The translations under genes were made by a program, and so were the position numbers. The notes beneath the pieces are model-generated. The model made no database searches. It had not been told where the DNA came from and was given only the letters and a program-made list of their open reading frames with translations. A stretch of DNA of 64,000 bases from a virus. This document shows, in pieces, positions 1 through 8,553 of the stretch (position 1 is the first letter of the stretch; the number at the start of each line of letters is the position of its first letter). The stretch is taken from IMG/VR virus record IMGVR_UViG_3300021171_000005, positions 29,866 to 93,865 of that record, one strand, 5' to 3'.

Positions 1-522
1 GTGGCGATTCAAATATTAGTAAAACGCGGTGTAGACGCAAATCGCCCGGTTTTATCAGATGGCGAATTCTATTTCGCGACGAACACCAAGAGACTGTTCA
101 CGGGATCGGTTCCAAACAAAATTCCGGTAGTTGCGGCGGAAGTAGATTTAACCGCGCAAGCAGCCGCGATCACGGCAACTACGATTTTAACACCGTCAGC
201 GACGGGTCGATTCCGTATTAATGTTTATCTAAAAGTCACGCGAGCCGCTACAACTTCAAGCACATTGGGCGGTGCGACTGGCGTGGTAATTACCTACACA
301 GATGGTACTGATTCTGTTGCGCAAAGTCTTACATGTGCTTTGGCGACACAAGCCGGAGCAATTGCAACCACCAACGCGGGAAACACAACCGCCTCAAAAC
401 TGGTTGGATCGGTGGTTATCTACGCTTTAACCGGTGTAGCAATTCAATACGCGATAGGTTATACATCTTCCGGAACCACCACAATGCAATTTGAAGCACA
501 TTTGTCTTGCGAGGCAATGTAA
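1..522 (+). CDS. Virion protein, tropism-determinant-like N-terminus plus recurrent C-terminal domain
   Basis: The reading frame begins with GTG at the first base, so the start may be genuine or the gene may be cut by the window edge. The N-terminal 35 residues (KRGVDANRPVLSDGEFYFAT then NTKRLFTG) resemble the short fold at the head of phage fibre and tropism-determinant proteins, where a GE(F/L)xFATDT-type motif is usual. Residues from about 45 to the end form a Thr/Ala-rich beta domain starting AEVDLTAQAAAITATT. That domain recurs at the C-termini of three other proteins here (4086, 24500 and 25819). A structural or fibre role is inferred from this sharing and from position at the start of the virion gene run. 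Confidence 0.6.
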   Translation: MAIQILVKRGVDANRPVLSDGEFYFATNTKRLFTGSVPNKIPVVAAEVDLTAQAAAITATTILTPSATGRFRINVYLKVTRAATTSSTLGGATGVVITYTDGTDSVAQSLTCALATQAGAIATTNAGNTTASKLVGSVVIYALTGVAIQYAIGYTSSGTTTMQFEAHLSCEAM

Positions 523-558
523 ACGAGTCTACTGGCCAATCCCTCAGACTAGGAGATC

Positions 559-1272
559 GTGTTGATTAATATAGATTGTGTGAACGCAAGTACAGAAGCC
601 AGCGATCAGATGATTAAATGGCTGACCGCCGCACTTCAGATTCAGGTAAATAGAGATTTTGCCCCCATTTGGGGATTTGGAGCGAATTTGTTTTTCGTTC
701 CAAAAGGCGGGGCGACGAATCCCGCACATTGGCAGCTAGTATATCTGGACAATGCTGATGTTTCCGGAGCGCTCGGATATCACGATTTGACCGCATCGGG
801 TTTGCCGCTAGGAAAAGTATTCATCCGCACCACGGAACTAGCCGGGGATGCGTGGTCAGTAACGGCCTCGCATGAATTGCTGGAAATGCTTGTCGATCCT
901 TGGATAGATACAGCGGTCATTCTTTTGAATAACGATGGGTCCGGCACGGCTTACGGATACGAAGTCGGCGATCCGGTTGAAACAGATTCTCTTGGCTACG
1001 TCATCAACGATTTCAAGATGTCCGATTTCATTACTCCTGATTGGTTCAACCCTCCGACACTGATTCCGGGTGGCAAATTTGATTTCATGGGGCATGTTAC
1101 GGCTCCGCTTCAAATTTTGCCGGGCGGATACGCTGGAGTATTAAACATCGGTAGTAGCGGCGGATGGACCCAAATATTCGGGGACGGGACCACTACCACC
1201 AATGTTCCTAAGGGCTCCCGACGAGAACTTCGTACTAAACCTCACGCACAACGAGTTCGCAGCAAAGTTTAA
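559..1272 (+). CDS. Putative zinc metallopeptidase-like phage protein (HELLE motif)
   Basis: A 237-residue protein with the segment SVTASHELLEMLVDP at about 99-113, followed some 20 residues later by YGYEVGDPVE. The HExxE-like helix and the downstream acidic motif match a family of phage and bacterial proteins annotated as uncharacterised or metallopeptidase-like. The canonical HExxH is absent, so catalysis is not assured. Start is GTG with AGGAG at 551-555; the next codon, TTG at 562, gives better spacing and is an alternative. It sits among virion genes, which would suit a virion-associated or maturation function, but that is inference. Confidence 0.6.
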   Translation: MLINIDCVNASTEASDQMIKWLTAALQIQVNRDFAPIWGFGANLFFVPKGGATNPAHWQLVYLDNADVSGALGYHDLTASGLPLGKVFIRTTELAGDAWSVTASHELLEMLVDPWIDTAVILLNNDGSGTAYGYEVGDPVETDSLGYVINDFKMSDFITPDWFNPPTLIPGGKFDFMGHVTAPLQILPGGYAGVLNIGSSGGWTQIFGDGTTTTNVPKGSRRELRTKPHAQRVRSKV

Positions 1273-1316
1273 GGTTTGATGTTCCAAGGAACGATAAGAG
1301 GTTCGGATTAACTTCT

Positions 1317-1332
1317 TGTCCGGAACTGGACA
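1317..1332. repeat. Dispersed palindrome site (stoperator-like)
   Basis: TGTCCGGAACTGGACA, a copy with both arms intact. It is intergenic, upstream of a folded stretch and about 390 bp before the first HNH gene. Confidence 0.75.
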
Positions 1333-1339
1333 TCGCAGT

Positions 1340-1510
1340 CGGGTCGCTCCCGGCAAACCCCGCGTTCTGGGGGTTTACAGAACAAAGAATCGTCTTAGCG
1401 GATGATTCTGCGTGCTGGTGGATGACTGGCCGTCGGATATCAGCATCGGATTTCGGCTCTGTCCAAGCCGCGTCCGAGAAGCCTGATCAATCTTCTCGGA
1501 CTCCGAGTTT
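1340..1510 (+). ncRNA. Candidate structured RNA: three consecutive hairpins
   Basis: This noncoding stretch holds three perfect hairpins in a row. AAACCCC (1355-1361) pairs with GGGGTTT (1370-1376). AGAATC (1386-1391) pairs with GATTCT (1404-1409). GTCCGAGAAG (1472-1481) pairs with CTTCTCGGAC (1492-1501) across a 10-nt loop, followed by a TTTT at 1507-1510. The last could serve as a weak terminator. No reading frame with a good start covers it. It could be a leader, a processed RNA or a terminator cluster; no known RNA family was recognised. Confidence 0.4.
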
Positions 1511-1522
1511 TAGGTGAATCAA

Positions 1523-1624
1523 ATGTGGGTTCGTGCCTGCCCGATTTGCCGTGTAATTTTATGCAAGAAAACCCTTCAGGAAATCCTCTACTGCATATGC
1601 GGAAAATTCGTGTGGGGCCGGTAG
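1523..1624 (+). CDS. Small zinc-ribbon-like protein (33 aa)
   Basis: ATG follows TAGGTG-AATCAA, a usable ribosome site. The peptide has CPIC near residues 6-9 and CIC-G near 25-28, the two knuckles of a compact zinc ribbon, and ends KFVWGR. Such tiny ribbon proteins are common beside phage structural genes, but their role is not known. The cysteine pattern and ribosome site are the reasons to call it. Confidence 0.5.
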   Translation: MWVRACPICRVILCKKTLQEILYCICGKFVWGR

Positions 1625-1654
1625 AGGAAATTATCGCTGAATTGCCCGCCATTC

Positions 1655-1675
1655 CTCCAATCACATTGGAGTTTT
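1655..1675 (+). terminator. Hairpin with T-tail
   Basis: CTCCAAT (1655-1661), a CAC loop, then ATTGGAG (1665-1671) followed by TTTT. This short AT-rich stem is a plausible weak intrinsic terminator just upstream of the endonuclease VII gene at 1721. Confidence 0.4.
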
Positions 1676-1720
1676 GCATATTTTTACAATCCAATTTTGA
1701 CGAAATCATAAAAGACTTAC

Positions 1721-2281
1721 ATGACGACAAAGACCTGCACACATCCTAATTGCAACCGACCGTTCTATGCTAAGAATTCTTGTAAATATCACTATTACGC
1801 CAGCCGCAAAACGGATGATGTAAAATTAAAACAACAAGAATACCAAGCACAATATTACCAAGATAATAAGGAAAGGATTCGAGACCGGAATCTTGAACAT
1901 AGAGACCAACGCCTTCAGTATCTAAAGGAGTGGAGGCTGGCTAATCCCGATATGTACCGACATTATCGTATGACCAATCCTGAACGGTTTATTGAAACTA
2001 GTCGTAAACAGAATTATGCCAAGTATGGCATTACATATGAAGAAAAACTTCAAAGAATAGAACTTCAAGGAAGCAAATGCGCCATTTGTGGGGTAAGCGA
2101 ACCCGGCGGCAAGCACGGACAGTGGGTTACTGATCACGACCACGCTACAAATTGTCTAAGAGCTGAATTATGCAATAGTTGCAACTTAATGCTAGGATTA
2201 AGTAAAGATAATCCAGAAATCCTAAAACAGGCAGCTAAATATTTAGAATCTTGGTCGCAATCTAAAAAGGGTGCGGCATGA
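1721..2281 (+). CDS. Endonuclease VII-type HNH nuclease
   Basis: A 186-residue protein. The C-terminal half carries the recombination-endonuclease VII signature: CAICG (about 122-126), VTDHDH (about 137-142), then an LCNSCN knuckle and LGLSKDNPEILKQAAKYL. The N-terminal part is basic and charged, with a C-x4-C/C-x3-H cluster (CTHPNCNRPFY, CKYH), probably a small zinc finger for DNA binding. T4 gp49 of this family resolves branched DNA, but free-standing phage members are often homing-type nucleases. Its stop overlaps the next start by ATGA. Similar genes occur at 5721 and 33791. Confidence 0.85.
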   Translation: MTTKTCTHPNCNRPFYAKNSCKYHYYASRKTDDVKLKQQEYQAQYYQDNKERIRDRNLEHRDQRLQYLKEWRLANPDMYRHYRMTNPERFIETSRKQNYAKYGITYEEKLQRIELQGSKCAICGVSEPGGKHGQWVTDHDHATNCLRAELCNSCNLMLGLSKDNPEILKQAAKYLESWSQSKKGAA

Positions 2282-2862
2282 CCAAAGCCCGCTGGGAAAC
2301 GTATAACGACGAGATTCTGGGCAAGGACACGCCAGAGATGGAAGCGGCGATGGCCGCATATGCCCGGAATCGGCATGAAACCAGCAGTGAGCAAAATAAA
2401 GAAGAATTAGCTCGCTGGAAAGAGGGCAATGCCGCAATCGCTTCGCAGTATCAGTGGGTTAAACCCGAAGAATACGCCGATATGGGACCGCGCGTCGGGC
2501 GCATTCTAACCTATGACCAGTTCATTAACATTCTGCGCGAGAAGTGCAAGTTGACATGTTTTTATCGAGAGATGGGGCACCCCCAGAAACTCGCCCTGTG
2601 GGTCCAGAAGAATGGAATGACCGAACCACAAGTTGCTTGCTGGGTGCAAAGACCCTACATGATCGAGTTCGAAGTAATGCGCTTTGATGATAAGGGTGTT
2701 CCGCTGGATAGCCGGTATAGGGGGTGGCGCACTTGTTTGTTGCAAATGAGAATGAAAGAAATGTTGACCGAACAACAAATTAACAAGGCATTCGGCTCTG
2801 CCACCGGCCCCGCATCTGAACGATATAACATGACAATGAAAAGCTTACGGAACAATTTCTAA
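2278..2862 (+). CDS. Conserved phage protein of unknown function
   Basis: 194 residues, overlapping the upstream gene by ATGA and the downstream one by TAATG, so it is translationally coupled on both sides. It is soluble and mixed alpha/beta, with the segments KPEEYADMGPRVGRIL and PYMIEFEVMRFDDKGVPL. No catalytic motif or membrane segment was recognised. Its place in the virion gene run suggests a virion or assembly role, which is inference. Confidence 0.7.
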   Translation: MTKARWETYNDEILGKDTPEMEAAMAAYARNRHETSSEQNKEELARWKEGNAAIASQYQWVKPEEYADMGPRVGRILTYDQFINILREKCKLTCFYREMGHPQKLALWVQKNGMTEPQVACWVQRPYMIEFEVMRFDDKGVPLDSRYRGWRTCLLQMRMKEMLTEQQINKAFGSATGPASERYNMTMKSLRNNF

Positions 2863-3128
2863 TGCAATACCAAACTCAAGATTCGCGGTTGGCTGCCTTT
2901 TTCCTGACAAATGGTATTCCATTCTCGGGGACAGAACTCCGTTATCAGGATGAAGATGATCGCGTGTTGTTGAATTTTACCATCACTGATCAGGACAAAT
3001 TCGCGCAGCTTAAGCGAGATTTCTTCGAGAATGGCACGGTTCCGGCATTGCTGTTCGCCAACAATCTTAAGTTTATTATGCACGCAATCCGCGAGGCCCG
3101 CGAATTGGCAAGACTTTCTGTTCGATAA
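2862..3128 (+). CDS. Small phage protein, DUF5659-like
   Basis: 88 residues. The pattern (LAAFFLTNGIPFSG, a short beta pair with VLLNFTI, then a helix ending in FIMHAIREARELARL) resembles small phage proteins of the DUF5659 type whose function is unknown. The assignment is by pattern only. The start overlaps the preceding stop (TAATG). Confidence 0.6.
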   Translation: MQYQTQDSRLAAFFLTNGIPFSGTELRYQDEDDRVLLNFTITDQDKFAQLKRDFFENGTVPALLFANNLKFIMHAIREARELARLSVR

Positions 3129-3159
3129 AGAACCTTACCTCAAACCTTAATAGGATTAT

Positions 3160-3759
3160 ATGACTGACGAAGTGAAAGCAAAACAAAAGACTAAAGCACA
3201 GTTATTGGCAGCAGATGTTGATTCGTTGACCACAGAAGAACTCGAACGACGTAAATTGTTCATTACGTTGGATAAAGAAGAAGCCGACTCGCAGGATATT
3301 CGCGAACGCCTCGCAGAGCGCGACAATAAACGCACGATGCGTTTTGAAGGGTATAAATCCAAAGGCCGCGAGCTGAAGAAAATGGTCGCGGACCAGACAG
3401 TTCAGCAGGCCAATTGCAGCCATCGTAAGGGCGGTCGTGGTCTAGAAGCCCTGCAACGCGGGGGCACTGATAGCGATTACGCGGTTATCCGCCATCTGCT
3501 TCCTACCAATGAGATTTGGCAGCGCTGTCAGCGGTGCGGAAAGACATGGCGTCCCCCAAATCAACTCGATTATGCAATGGATGCATCGGAAGGTCGCTTG
3601 GCATTTGAATCCGATATGCGAGCCTACAAAGAGGCCATTGGCTGGCCGACCGACAATATTATGAGTACTGGTATCACCTTCCAGCACCACAGCGAGGACA
3701 ACGATGTTCGGGCGAAGCAATTTGTTCACGATGTCATGAAAGATACCAATCTTCGTTAA
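3160..3759 (+). CDS. Zinc-binding phage protein of unknown function
   Basis: 199 residues. A charged helical N-terminus (about 1-75, likely coiled coil) is followed by NCSHRKGG (about 85-92) and then CQRCGKTW (about 122-129), together a CxH...CxxC zinc site. AGGA lies four bases before the ATG. Phage proteins of this type sit beside head and tail genes, but the function is not established. It couples to the next gene by TAATG. Confidence 0.65.
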   Translation: MTDEVKAKQKTKAQLLAADVDSLTTEELERRKLFITLDKEEADSQDIRERLAERDNKRTMRFEGYKSKGRELKKMVADQTVQQANCSHRKGGRGLEALQRGGTDSDYAVIRHLLPTNEIWQRCQRCGKTWRPPNQLDYAMDASEGRLAFESDMRAYKEAIGWPTDNIMSTGITFQHHSEDNDVRAKQFVHDVMKDTNLR

Positions 3760-4085
3760 TGCCTAATCAGCAACTCTATCCTCAAACCACATATCCCCTC
3801 ACTGGAGATATTCAGAGTACGCCCGGTCTGCCGACGGTAACGGTTACGGGGATTCAAACAATCCCCGTTTCCCCTACAACTCCAACTGATCAGCAAGTTC
3901 TTATATTCCAGCAAGCGTTACTGCAATACGTCCCCAGTAATATATTTACTAATAAAAGCATTCAAATAAACGGCGCTCCGGTGAGCGACGATTACGATTT
4001 CTATGTGAATTTCTATGATACTAGGATTCAAGTTAATTCAACAAATCCACCCAATGGAAAACCAGTATTGGTCAACGGAGCGTAA
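3759..4085 (+). CDS. Small putative virion protein
   Basis: 108 residues, rich in Pro, Thr, Gln and Asn, with a Pro-Thr stretch (PVSPTTPTDQQ) and an acidic/aromatic segment DDYDFYVNFYD. It is predicted to be beta-rich. The start overlaps the upstream stop. No family was recognised; a structural role is inferred from composition and neighbours. Confidence 0.55.
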   Translation: MPNQQLYPQTTYPLTGDIQSTPGLPTVTVTGIQTIPVSPTTPTDQQVLIFQQALLQYVPSNIFTNKSIQINGAPVSDDYDFYVNFYDTRIQVNSTNPPNGKPVLVNGA

Positions 4086-4559
4086 ATGAGCGTCAATCTT
4101 AATAATACTACGCCAGCAGCTCCGGGTGGTGGTACTAATGTATCGTGGCAAGTTGACGGCTCAGGCAATATTAGTGCTTATACCTCGACGGCGGCTTCAG
4201 TTGCAACAGAGGTTGATTTAACCGCACAGACTGCGAATATTTCTGCAACAACTCTGGTAACTCCCGGTTCTGCGGGATTCTATCGTGTATCGGTATACAG
4301 CATCGTAACTACGGCTGATGGCGCGTCCTCGACTCTTCCTAAAACCACTATTACATGGACAGACGCGCATAATACAACTGCGCAGACTTTCGATGTGACT
4401 CCAACTAATGCTGGAAATACTCTTACTACTTTTCAGCAAGGTTCGATGCAATTAAATTCTGTATCTGGCACAGCGATTAAATACGCAACTTCTGGGTATG
4501 CCTCCGGAACTCCGGCGACGATGCAATACGCATTGCGCATCACCTTGGAGAAAATCTGA
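4086..4559 (+). CDS. Virion protein built on the recurrent VDLTAQ domain
   Basis: 157 residues. After about 35 low-complexity residues the rest is one copy of the domain also found at the C-termini of 1-522, 24500-25819 and 25819-27297 (ATEVDLTAQTANISATTLVT ... TMQYALRITLEKI). The domain has alternating beta segments and a conserved GNT(T/L) turn. It may be a surface decoration or fibre knob. It is directly joined to the genes on both sides. Confidence 0.6.
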   Translation: MSVNLNNTTPAAPGGGTNVSWQVDGSGNISAYTSTAASVATEVDLTAQTANISATTLVTPGSAGFYRVSVYSIVTTADGASSTLPKTTITWTDAHNTTAQTFDVTPTNAGNTLTTFQQGSMQLNSVSGTAIKYATSGYASGTPATMQYALRITLEKI

Positions 4560-5659
4560 TGGCGTTAATTAACAACGGCAGTACAGTTTCTCTTCAGCAG
4601 GTCGTCGATAATGCCTTGGCTAACGGCGATACCGCACCTGCATTGGCCACGGGTGGTTACTCAGATCAACCAGCCCTGCAAATTGCAAACACCGTGTTGT
4701 CTGAAATGATCAACGGAGGTCCCGGAACCCAGCCATATAATTGGAAATGGAATAGAGTTAATATCACTCCGTTTTTCACCAATAGCTGGCAGCAGGATTA
4801 TTTCATTCCGGGTTTGGTAGGAATCTCGTGGCTTGAGAGCTGTTACGCGAACGAATTTAATCTCACTTCTCAACCAAAACCTAAGATTCCGATGGAAGCC
4901 CGCAAGGATTTGATTGCCACGTACGTTCAATACGGATGGCCTTCGAAGATTGCGGCACTTCCAAATAAATTATTGTTTACAGGAACATGGGGGGCGACGG
5001 AACTGGCAACTCCGACTGGACAAAATAATCCCGGCCCCGGCGTTGTCATTACAAATCCGGCGGGGCAGCCCGCAATGCCACTTAATCCTATTACTCAAGT
5101 ACAGGATTCCTTCGGCAATTTGTGGGTAGTTACCACGTACGGCACTTGCGGAAATACTAATCCATTTCTGACAAATCAGAACCCAAGCAATCAGTATCCG
5201 ACGCTCCAAAATCCCACAACTTCCGCCGTAACAGTAAATGATGGAAGTGTGGTTTGGACCGCTATTAATCCCAATGGACAGGGATTTCGCTTGAGTCCAA
5301 TTCCTCCGCAGCAAGGACAGGTTTGGCAAATAAACCCCCTTGCTCAGATGAGTTTTCAGAGATTTACTGCTTTAACGCAAACCATTGATCCCATCCCCGA
5401 TGCCTATAGCCAATATTTCATGGATGGGTTTCTTGCCCAATGCTATCGGCGTCATCCCGATGCCAAGGTGCGAGCAAGATTCAATGACGAATACAAATTG
5501 TGGCTGACCAGCCTCGACGCCGCCGTGAAACAGGCCGATAGAGAATTGGATGATTACGGTTTCTATCCCGGAAGTAGCTGTATGGACGGCGGAGGACTAG
5601 GGGGCTGGTTCGGACCGAGCTGGCCGTTCTCGGGTCCACCATTTGGTAGTGCTTATTAA
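4559..5659 (+). CDS. Connector/tail-adaptor-like protein, copy 1
   Basis: 366 residues, related to the product at 7834. Both have PYNWKWNR / PFKWRWNR, then QQDY and GxxWLE / GWIE, and a C-terminal DPIPDAYSQYFMDGF / GPIPDEYSYIYQLGF followed by a helix. This copy carries a long insertion in the middle (about 130-255) rich in Pro, Gly and Asn. Position ahead of a gp12-like tube protein suggests the slot of a head-to-tail adaptor such as podovirus gp11. That assignment is inferred from order, not from clear homology. Confidence 0.5.
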   Translation: MALINNGSTVSLQQVVDNALANGDTAPALATGGYSDQPALQIANTVLSEMINGGPGTQPYNWKWNRVNITPFFTNSWQQDYFIPGLVGISWLESCYANEFNLTSQPKPKIPMEARKDLIATYVQYGWPSKIAALPNKLLFTGTWGATELATPTGQNNPGPGVVITNPAGQPAMPLNPITQVQDSFGNLWVVTTYGTCGNTNPFLTNQNPSNQYPTLQNPTTSAVTVNDGSVVWTAINPNGQGFRLSPIPPQQGQVWQINPLAQMSFQRFTALTQTIDPIPDAYSQYFMDGFLAQCYRRHPDAKVRARFNDEYKLWLTSLDAAVKQADRELDDYGFYPGSSCMDGGGLGGWFGPSWPFSGPPFGSAY

Positions 5660-5679
5660 TTGACCACAATATATTGTTG

Positions 5680-5708
5680 TTGTTAAGAACATATAAATGG
5701 TGTATAAT
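5680..5708 (+). promoter_or_regulatory. Sigma70-like promoter for the HNH gene at 5721
   Basis: TTGTTA (5680-5685), 17-bp spacer, TATAAT (5703-5708). Transcription should begin about 5715, only about six bases before the ATG at 5721. This rules out the upstream in-frame ATG at 5697. Confidence 0.65.
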
Positions 5709-5720
5709 ATAGAGTATTAT

Positions 5721-6278
5721 ATGCCTGCTTCAAGAACACATTGTAAACGCGGACACGAATTAACCGAAGATAATGTCTATTACGCAATTGAAAATGGTCG
5801 CAGGCGCAGACGATGCAAGCAATGTGAATTGAATCGTCGTCAAACCGACCGAGCCAAAGCAGTAAAGAAAGCGGGTCGCCCACCCTACGATCCAAGTAAA
5901 TATCAAAAATGGTACGCCGCAAATGCCGAAGTTGCCAAACAAAGGCAACGCGACGCACGGAAGAACAACCCCGATCAATTTCGTGGGTATGAATATAAAA
6001 AGAGATTTGGCATAACGCTCGAAGAATACAATAAAATGCTTGCCGATCAGAATAATCGGTGTAAAGCATGTAAAACCGATGAACCGGGTGGCAAATACAA
6101 TCGATTCATGGTTGATCATGATCATTCCTGTTGTCCCGGAAGAAAATGCTGCGGAAAATGTATTCGTGGTCTTCTTTGCCATTCGTGCAATTTGACATTA
6201 GGAAACGCCCTAGATAATCCAAAGCGTCTAGCTAATCTTGCAAAGTATATTAGAGATTTTAGGGCACCTTCTCAATAA
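5721..6278 (+). CDS. Endonuclease VII-type HNH nuclease with own promoter
   Basis: 185 residues from the ATG chosen because the promoter lies inside the longer frame. The N-terminal zinc module is CKRGHEL ... CKQCELNRRQ. The C-terminal endonuclease VII core is RCKACKTDEPGGK, FMVDHDH, then CCGKCIRGLLCHSCNLTLG and DNPKRLANLAKYI. It is a free-standing cassette between a connector-like gene and a glycosyltransferase, the usual placement for a homing-type nuclease. The leader is nearly absent, so translation would be leaderless or almost so. Confidence 0.85.
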   Translation: MPASRTHCKRGHELTEDNVYYAIENGRRRRRCKQCELNRRQTDRAKAVKKAGRPPYDPSKYQKWYAANAEVAKQRQRDARKNNPDQFRGYEYKKRFGITLEEYNKMLADQNNRCKACKTDEPGGKYNRFMVDHDHSCCPGRKCCGKCIRGLLCHSCNLTLGNALDNPKRLANLAKYIRDFRAPSQ

Positions 6279-6425
6279 CTTCGTCGCGGCAGTAGACCTT
6301 CCAATAAATCCTATGCGGGGCCAGTAGGCGGAATTCCTTCTACCTACTGCTTGCGATTGGCCCTATTAATCCTTCGTCTGCTCGGCAGGCGTAATCCCCA
6401 CCCTACTCTGACTTAAAGGATTAAA
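6279..6425 (+). other. Intergenic stretch with a stem-loop
   Basis: CAGTAGG (6322-6328) pairs with CCTACTG (6343-6349). Flanking GGGC and GCCC can extend the fold into an outer stem. There is no T-tail. It is possibly a processing or regulatory element in the late transcript. AAAGGATTAAA directly precedes the next start. Confidence 0.35.
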
Positions 6426-7448
6426 ATGAAAGTATTATTTCTAGTAAAGCAAAGACACGCCTATCACGATGGATATAGTCAAACGTTTCCTAGCGGACTG
6501 TTGAATTCGGCGCAATTTGTCGTAGATATGTTGAACGCCATAGGAATCGAAGCAAAATTGGTCGATGTTGTGGACAACAATTCAATTGACAAAGAAGTTC
6601 ATGATTTTAATCCGGACGTAGTAATTATCGAAGCCTTGTGGGTAGTGCCTTCCAAATTCGATGTTTTGAAGCAGCTTCATCCCAATGTTAAATGGGTAGT
6701 TCGCATTCATAGCGAAGTTCCGTTCTTGGCGCAAGAAGGAATGGCTGTCGAGTGGCTGAAAGCATATGTACAGATTCCAGATGTGCTCGTAGCTACTAAT
6801 TCTACGCGGGGACTGGACGATCTTCAATCTATTGTTGAGAATGATTCCAAGGTCTTCCTGCTTCCTAATTTTTACCCCAAAGTTCCGCTATTGCACAATC
6901 CGGGGTCGGATAACGTTCTGAATGTTGGATGTTTTGGCGCGATTCGACCCTTTAAGAATCAGCTTATCCAAGCGGTAGCCTCGATGGAATACGGGGAAAT
7001 GACGGGCACCAAAATCCAGTTTCACGTCAACGTCAGCCGGGAAGAGACCGGAGGAGACAGTGTTCTCCGAAATCTACGCGCTTTGTTTCTTGGTTCCCGC
7101 CATGTTCTTGTTGAGCATCCGTGGCAGGATCATGCAGACTTCATCAAGACGCTAGCCACGATGGACGTATCCTTGTCCGTATCCTTCAGCGAGACCTTCT
7201 GCATCGTCGCGGCAGACGCCGCTTCAGTTGGTGTTCCCATTGTCGTTTCTGATCAGGTTCCGTGGAGCATTCAATCATCGAGAGCTGACACCACAAATTC
7301 AAGCGATATTGTCCAAAAGATTCGGACTGCTATTGGCTGGAAATCTGCAATATTGAACTATAAGAATCGTACGAGTCTTCAGAAATATTCTGCTAAGAGC
7401 CGCCAAACGTGGCTTAAAGAACTGAAAATTATCAGTCAACAGGGATAA
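6426..7448 (+). CDS. GT-B fold glycosyltransferase
   Basis: 340 residues with the layout of a GT4-type transferase. An N-terminal Rossmann half begins MKVLFLVKQR and contains FPSGLLNSAQFVVDML, DVVIIEALWV and WVVRIHSEVPFLAQEG. A C-terminal half contains LPNFYP, GCFGAIRPFKNQ and SFSETFCIVAADAASVGVPIVVSD; the last is the usual donor-binding E(x)7E-like region. Close relatives occur in structural regions of many phages, where they may glycosylate virion proteins or the host surface. The acceptor is not known. A strong ribosome site (AAAGGA) precedes it. Confidence 0.8.
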   Translation: MKVLFLVKQRHAYHDGYSQTFPSGLLNSAQFVVDMLNAIGIEAKLVDVVDNNSIDKEVHDFNPDVVIIEALWVVPSKFDVLKQLHPNVKWVVRIHSEVPFLAQEGMAVEWLKAYVQIPDVLVATNSTRGLDDLQSIVENDSKVFLLPNFYPKVPLLHNPGSDNVLNVGCFGAIRPFKNQLIQAVASMEYGEMTGTKIQFHVNVSREETGGDSVLRNLRALFLGSRHVLVEHPWQDHADFIKTLATMDVSLSVSFSETFCIVAADAASVGVPIVVSDQVPWSIQSSRADTTNSSDIVQKIRTAIGWKSAILNYKNRTSLQKYSAKSRQTWLKELKIISQQG

Positions 7449-7450
7449 AC

Positions 7451-7831
7451 ATGGCCATTACCCAAGTAACTGTCGCTTCGCCCGCAAGTGAAATTATATT
7501 TCAAGATACCGCAATGGGCGGTACCGCAGATGGGATTAAAGCCTCCTCTGCTGTTGTGTATTACGTTCAAGTTGATAATACTTTGAATGGCGCGGCGTCC
7601 TATGTGAAGTTGTACAATCTCGCTAGCGGCAGTGTCACTGTAGGAACGACCGTTCCCGATCAGGTGCTCCTCGTCGCCGCCAACAAAGTACAAACTTACG
7701 TGTTTAGTACTGCGGCATCTTCTGGGATGACTTTTGGAACTGCTTTGTCCGCTGCCTGCACTACGGCGGGCGGCACCGCTGGAAATACTTCGCCTAGTTC
7801 GAGTGTAGTCGTAACCGTTGTCTACGTCTAA
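7451..7831 (+). CDS. Putative virion protein
   Basis: 126 residues, Thr/Ser/Ala/Val-rich and predicted to be all-beta (VVYYVQVDNTLNGAASYVKLYNL, ending VVVTVVYV). It has the composition of small phage decoration or tail proteins. No family was recognised. It starts two bases after the glycosyltransferase stop, with AGGGA upstream. Confidence 0.55.
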   Translation: MAITQVTVASPASEIIFQDTAMGGTADGIKASSAVVYYVQVDNTLNGAASYVKLYNLASGSVTVGTTVPDQVLLVAANKVQTYVFSTAASSGMTFGTALSAACTTAGGTAGNTSPSSSVVVTVVYV

Positions 7832-7833
7832 TC

Positions 7834-8553
7834 ATGCCAGCTTCTTCTACAAATACGCTTCTCTCTAGCATGGAGTGGGCGAAGAAATTCGTGTTTAATC
7901 GCCAACTTTCGCTTGGGGATTTTAAGGAACCCGCGATTACGTCGGCCAACGTGGTAAAACAAACCATGATGGGGCCGCCATTTAAATGGCGCTGGAATCG
8001 GCAAGTAATTACTTTCAATACCATTATTGGGCAGCAAGATTACGCTCAAGCAAGTAATTTCGGGTGGATTGAAAACGCATCGGTTCAAGATACCGGAGTT
8101 AGCCCGAGCAAATGGTATCCATTAACCCCCAAAATTGATTTGACGCTCGATACTTCATTGGCGAGGCCCGCCAATATTTCGGCACAATTGGATGATTTGA
8201 ACGGAACCATCACTTTCAGGCTGCTACCCGTTCCGGATAAAGTCTATCCCGTGTCCATAACTGTACAAAATAAAGCCGCGTTATTTACGTCTTTGAATCA
8301 AACATGGGGGCCGATTCCCGATGAATACTCTTATATTTATCAATTGGGATTTCTGTCCTATATGTACGAATTCGCCGACGATTCCCGCTGGATTGGCGCT
8401 CGCCAGAGATTTATTTCCTCGTTGCTAGGAGCTTCACAGGGCCTTACCGCCACAGAAGTTAATCTTTTCCTTAATAATTGGCAGACTGTTTCGGCTGCAA
8501 CGACTCAGAAAGAAATGATATTGCAGCAAGGCACGCAGGCGCGACAAACTTAA
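7834..8553 (+). CDS. Connector/tail-adaptor-like protein, copy 2
   Basis: 239 residues, paralogous to the protein at 4559 (see the shared WxWNR, QQDY, GWIE and GPIPDEY blocks) but without the Pro/Gly-rich insertion. The N-terminus is helical (SSMEWAKKFVF) and the C-terminus is helical (LFLNNWQTVSAATTQKEMILQQG). It lies directly upstream of and overlaps (TAATG) the giant tube-like protein, matching the gp11-gp12 order of T7-like phages. The function is inferred from order. Confidence 0.55.
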   Translation: MPASSTNTLLSSMEWAKKFVFNRQLSLGDFKEPAITSANVVKQTMMGPPFKWRWNRQVITFNTIIGQQDYAQASNFGWIENASVQDTGVSPSKWYPLTPKIDLTLDTSLARPANISAQLDDLNGTITFRLLPVPDKVYPVSITVQNKAALFTSLNQTWGPIPDEYSYIYQLGFLSYMYEFADDSRWIGARQRFISSLLGASQGLTATEVNLFLNNWQTVSAATTQKEMILQQGTQARQT

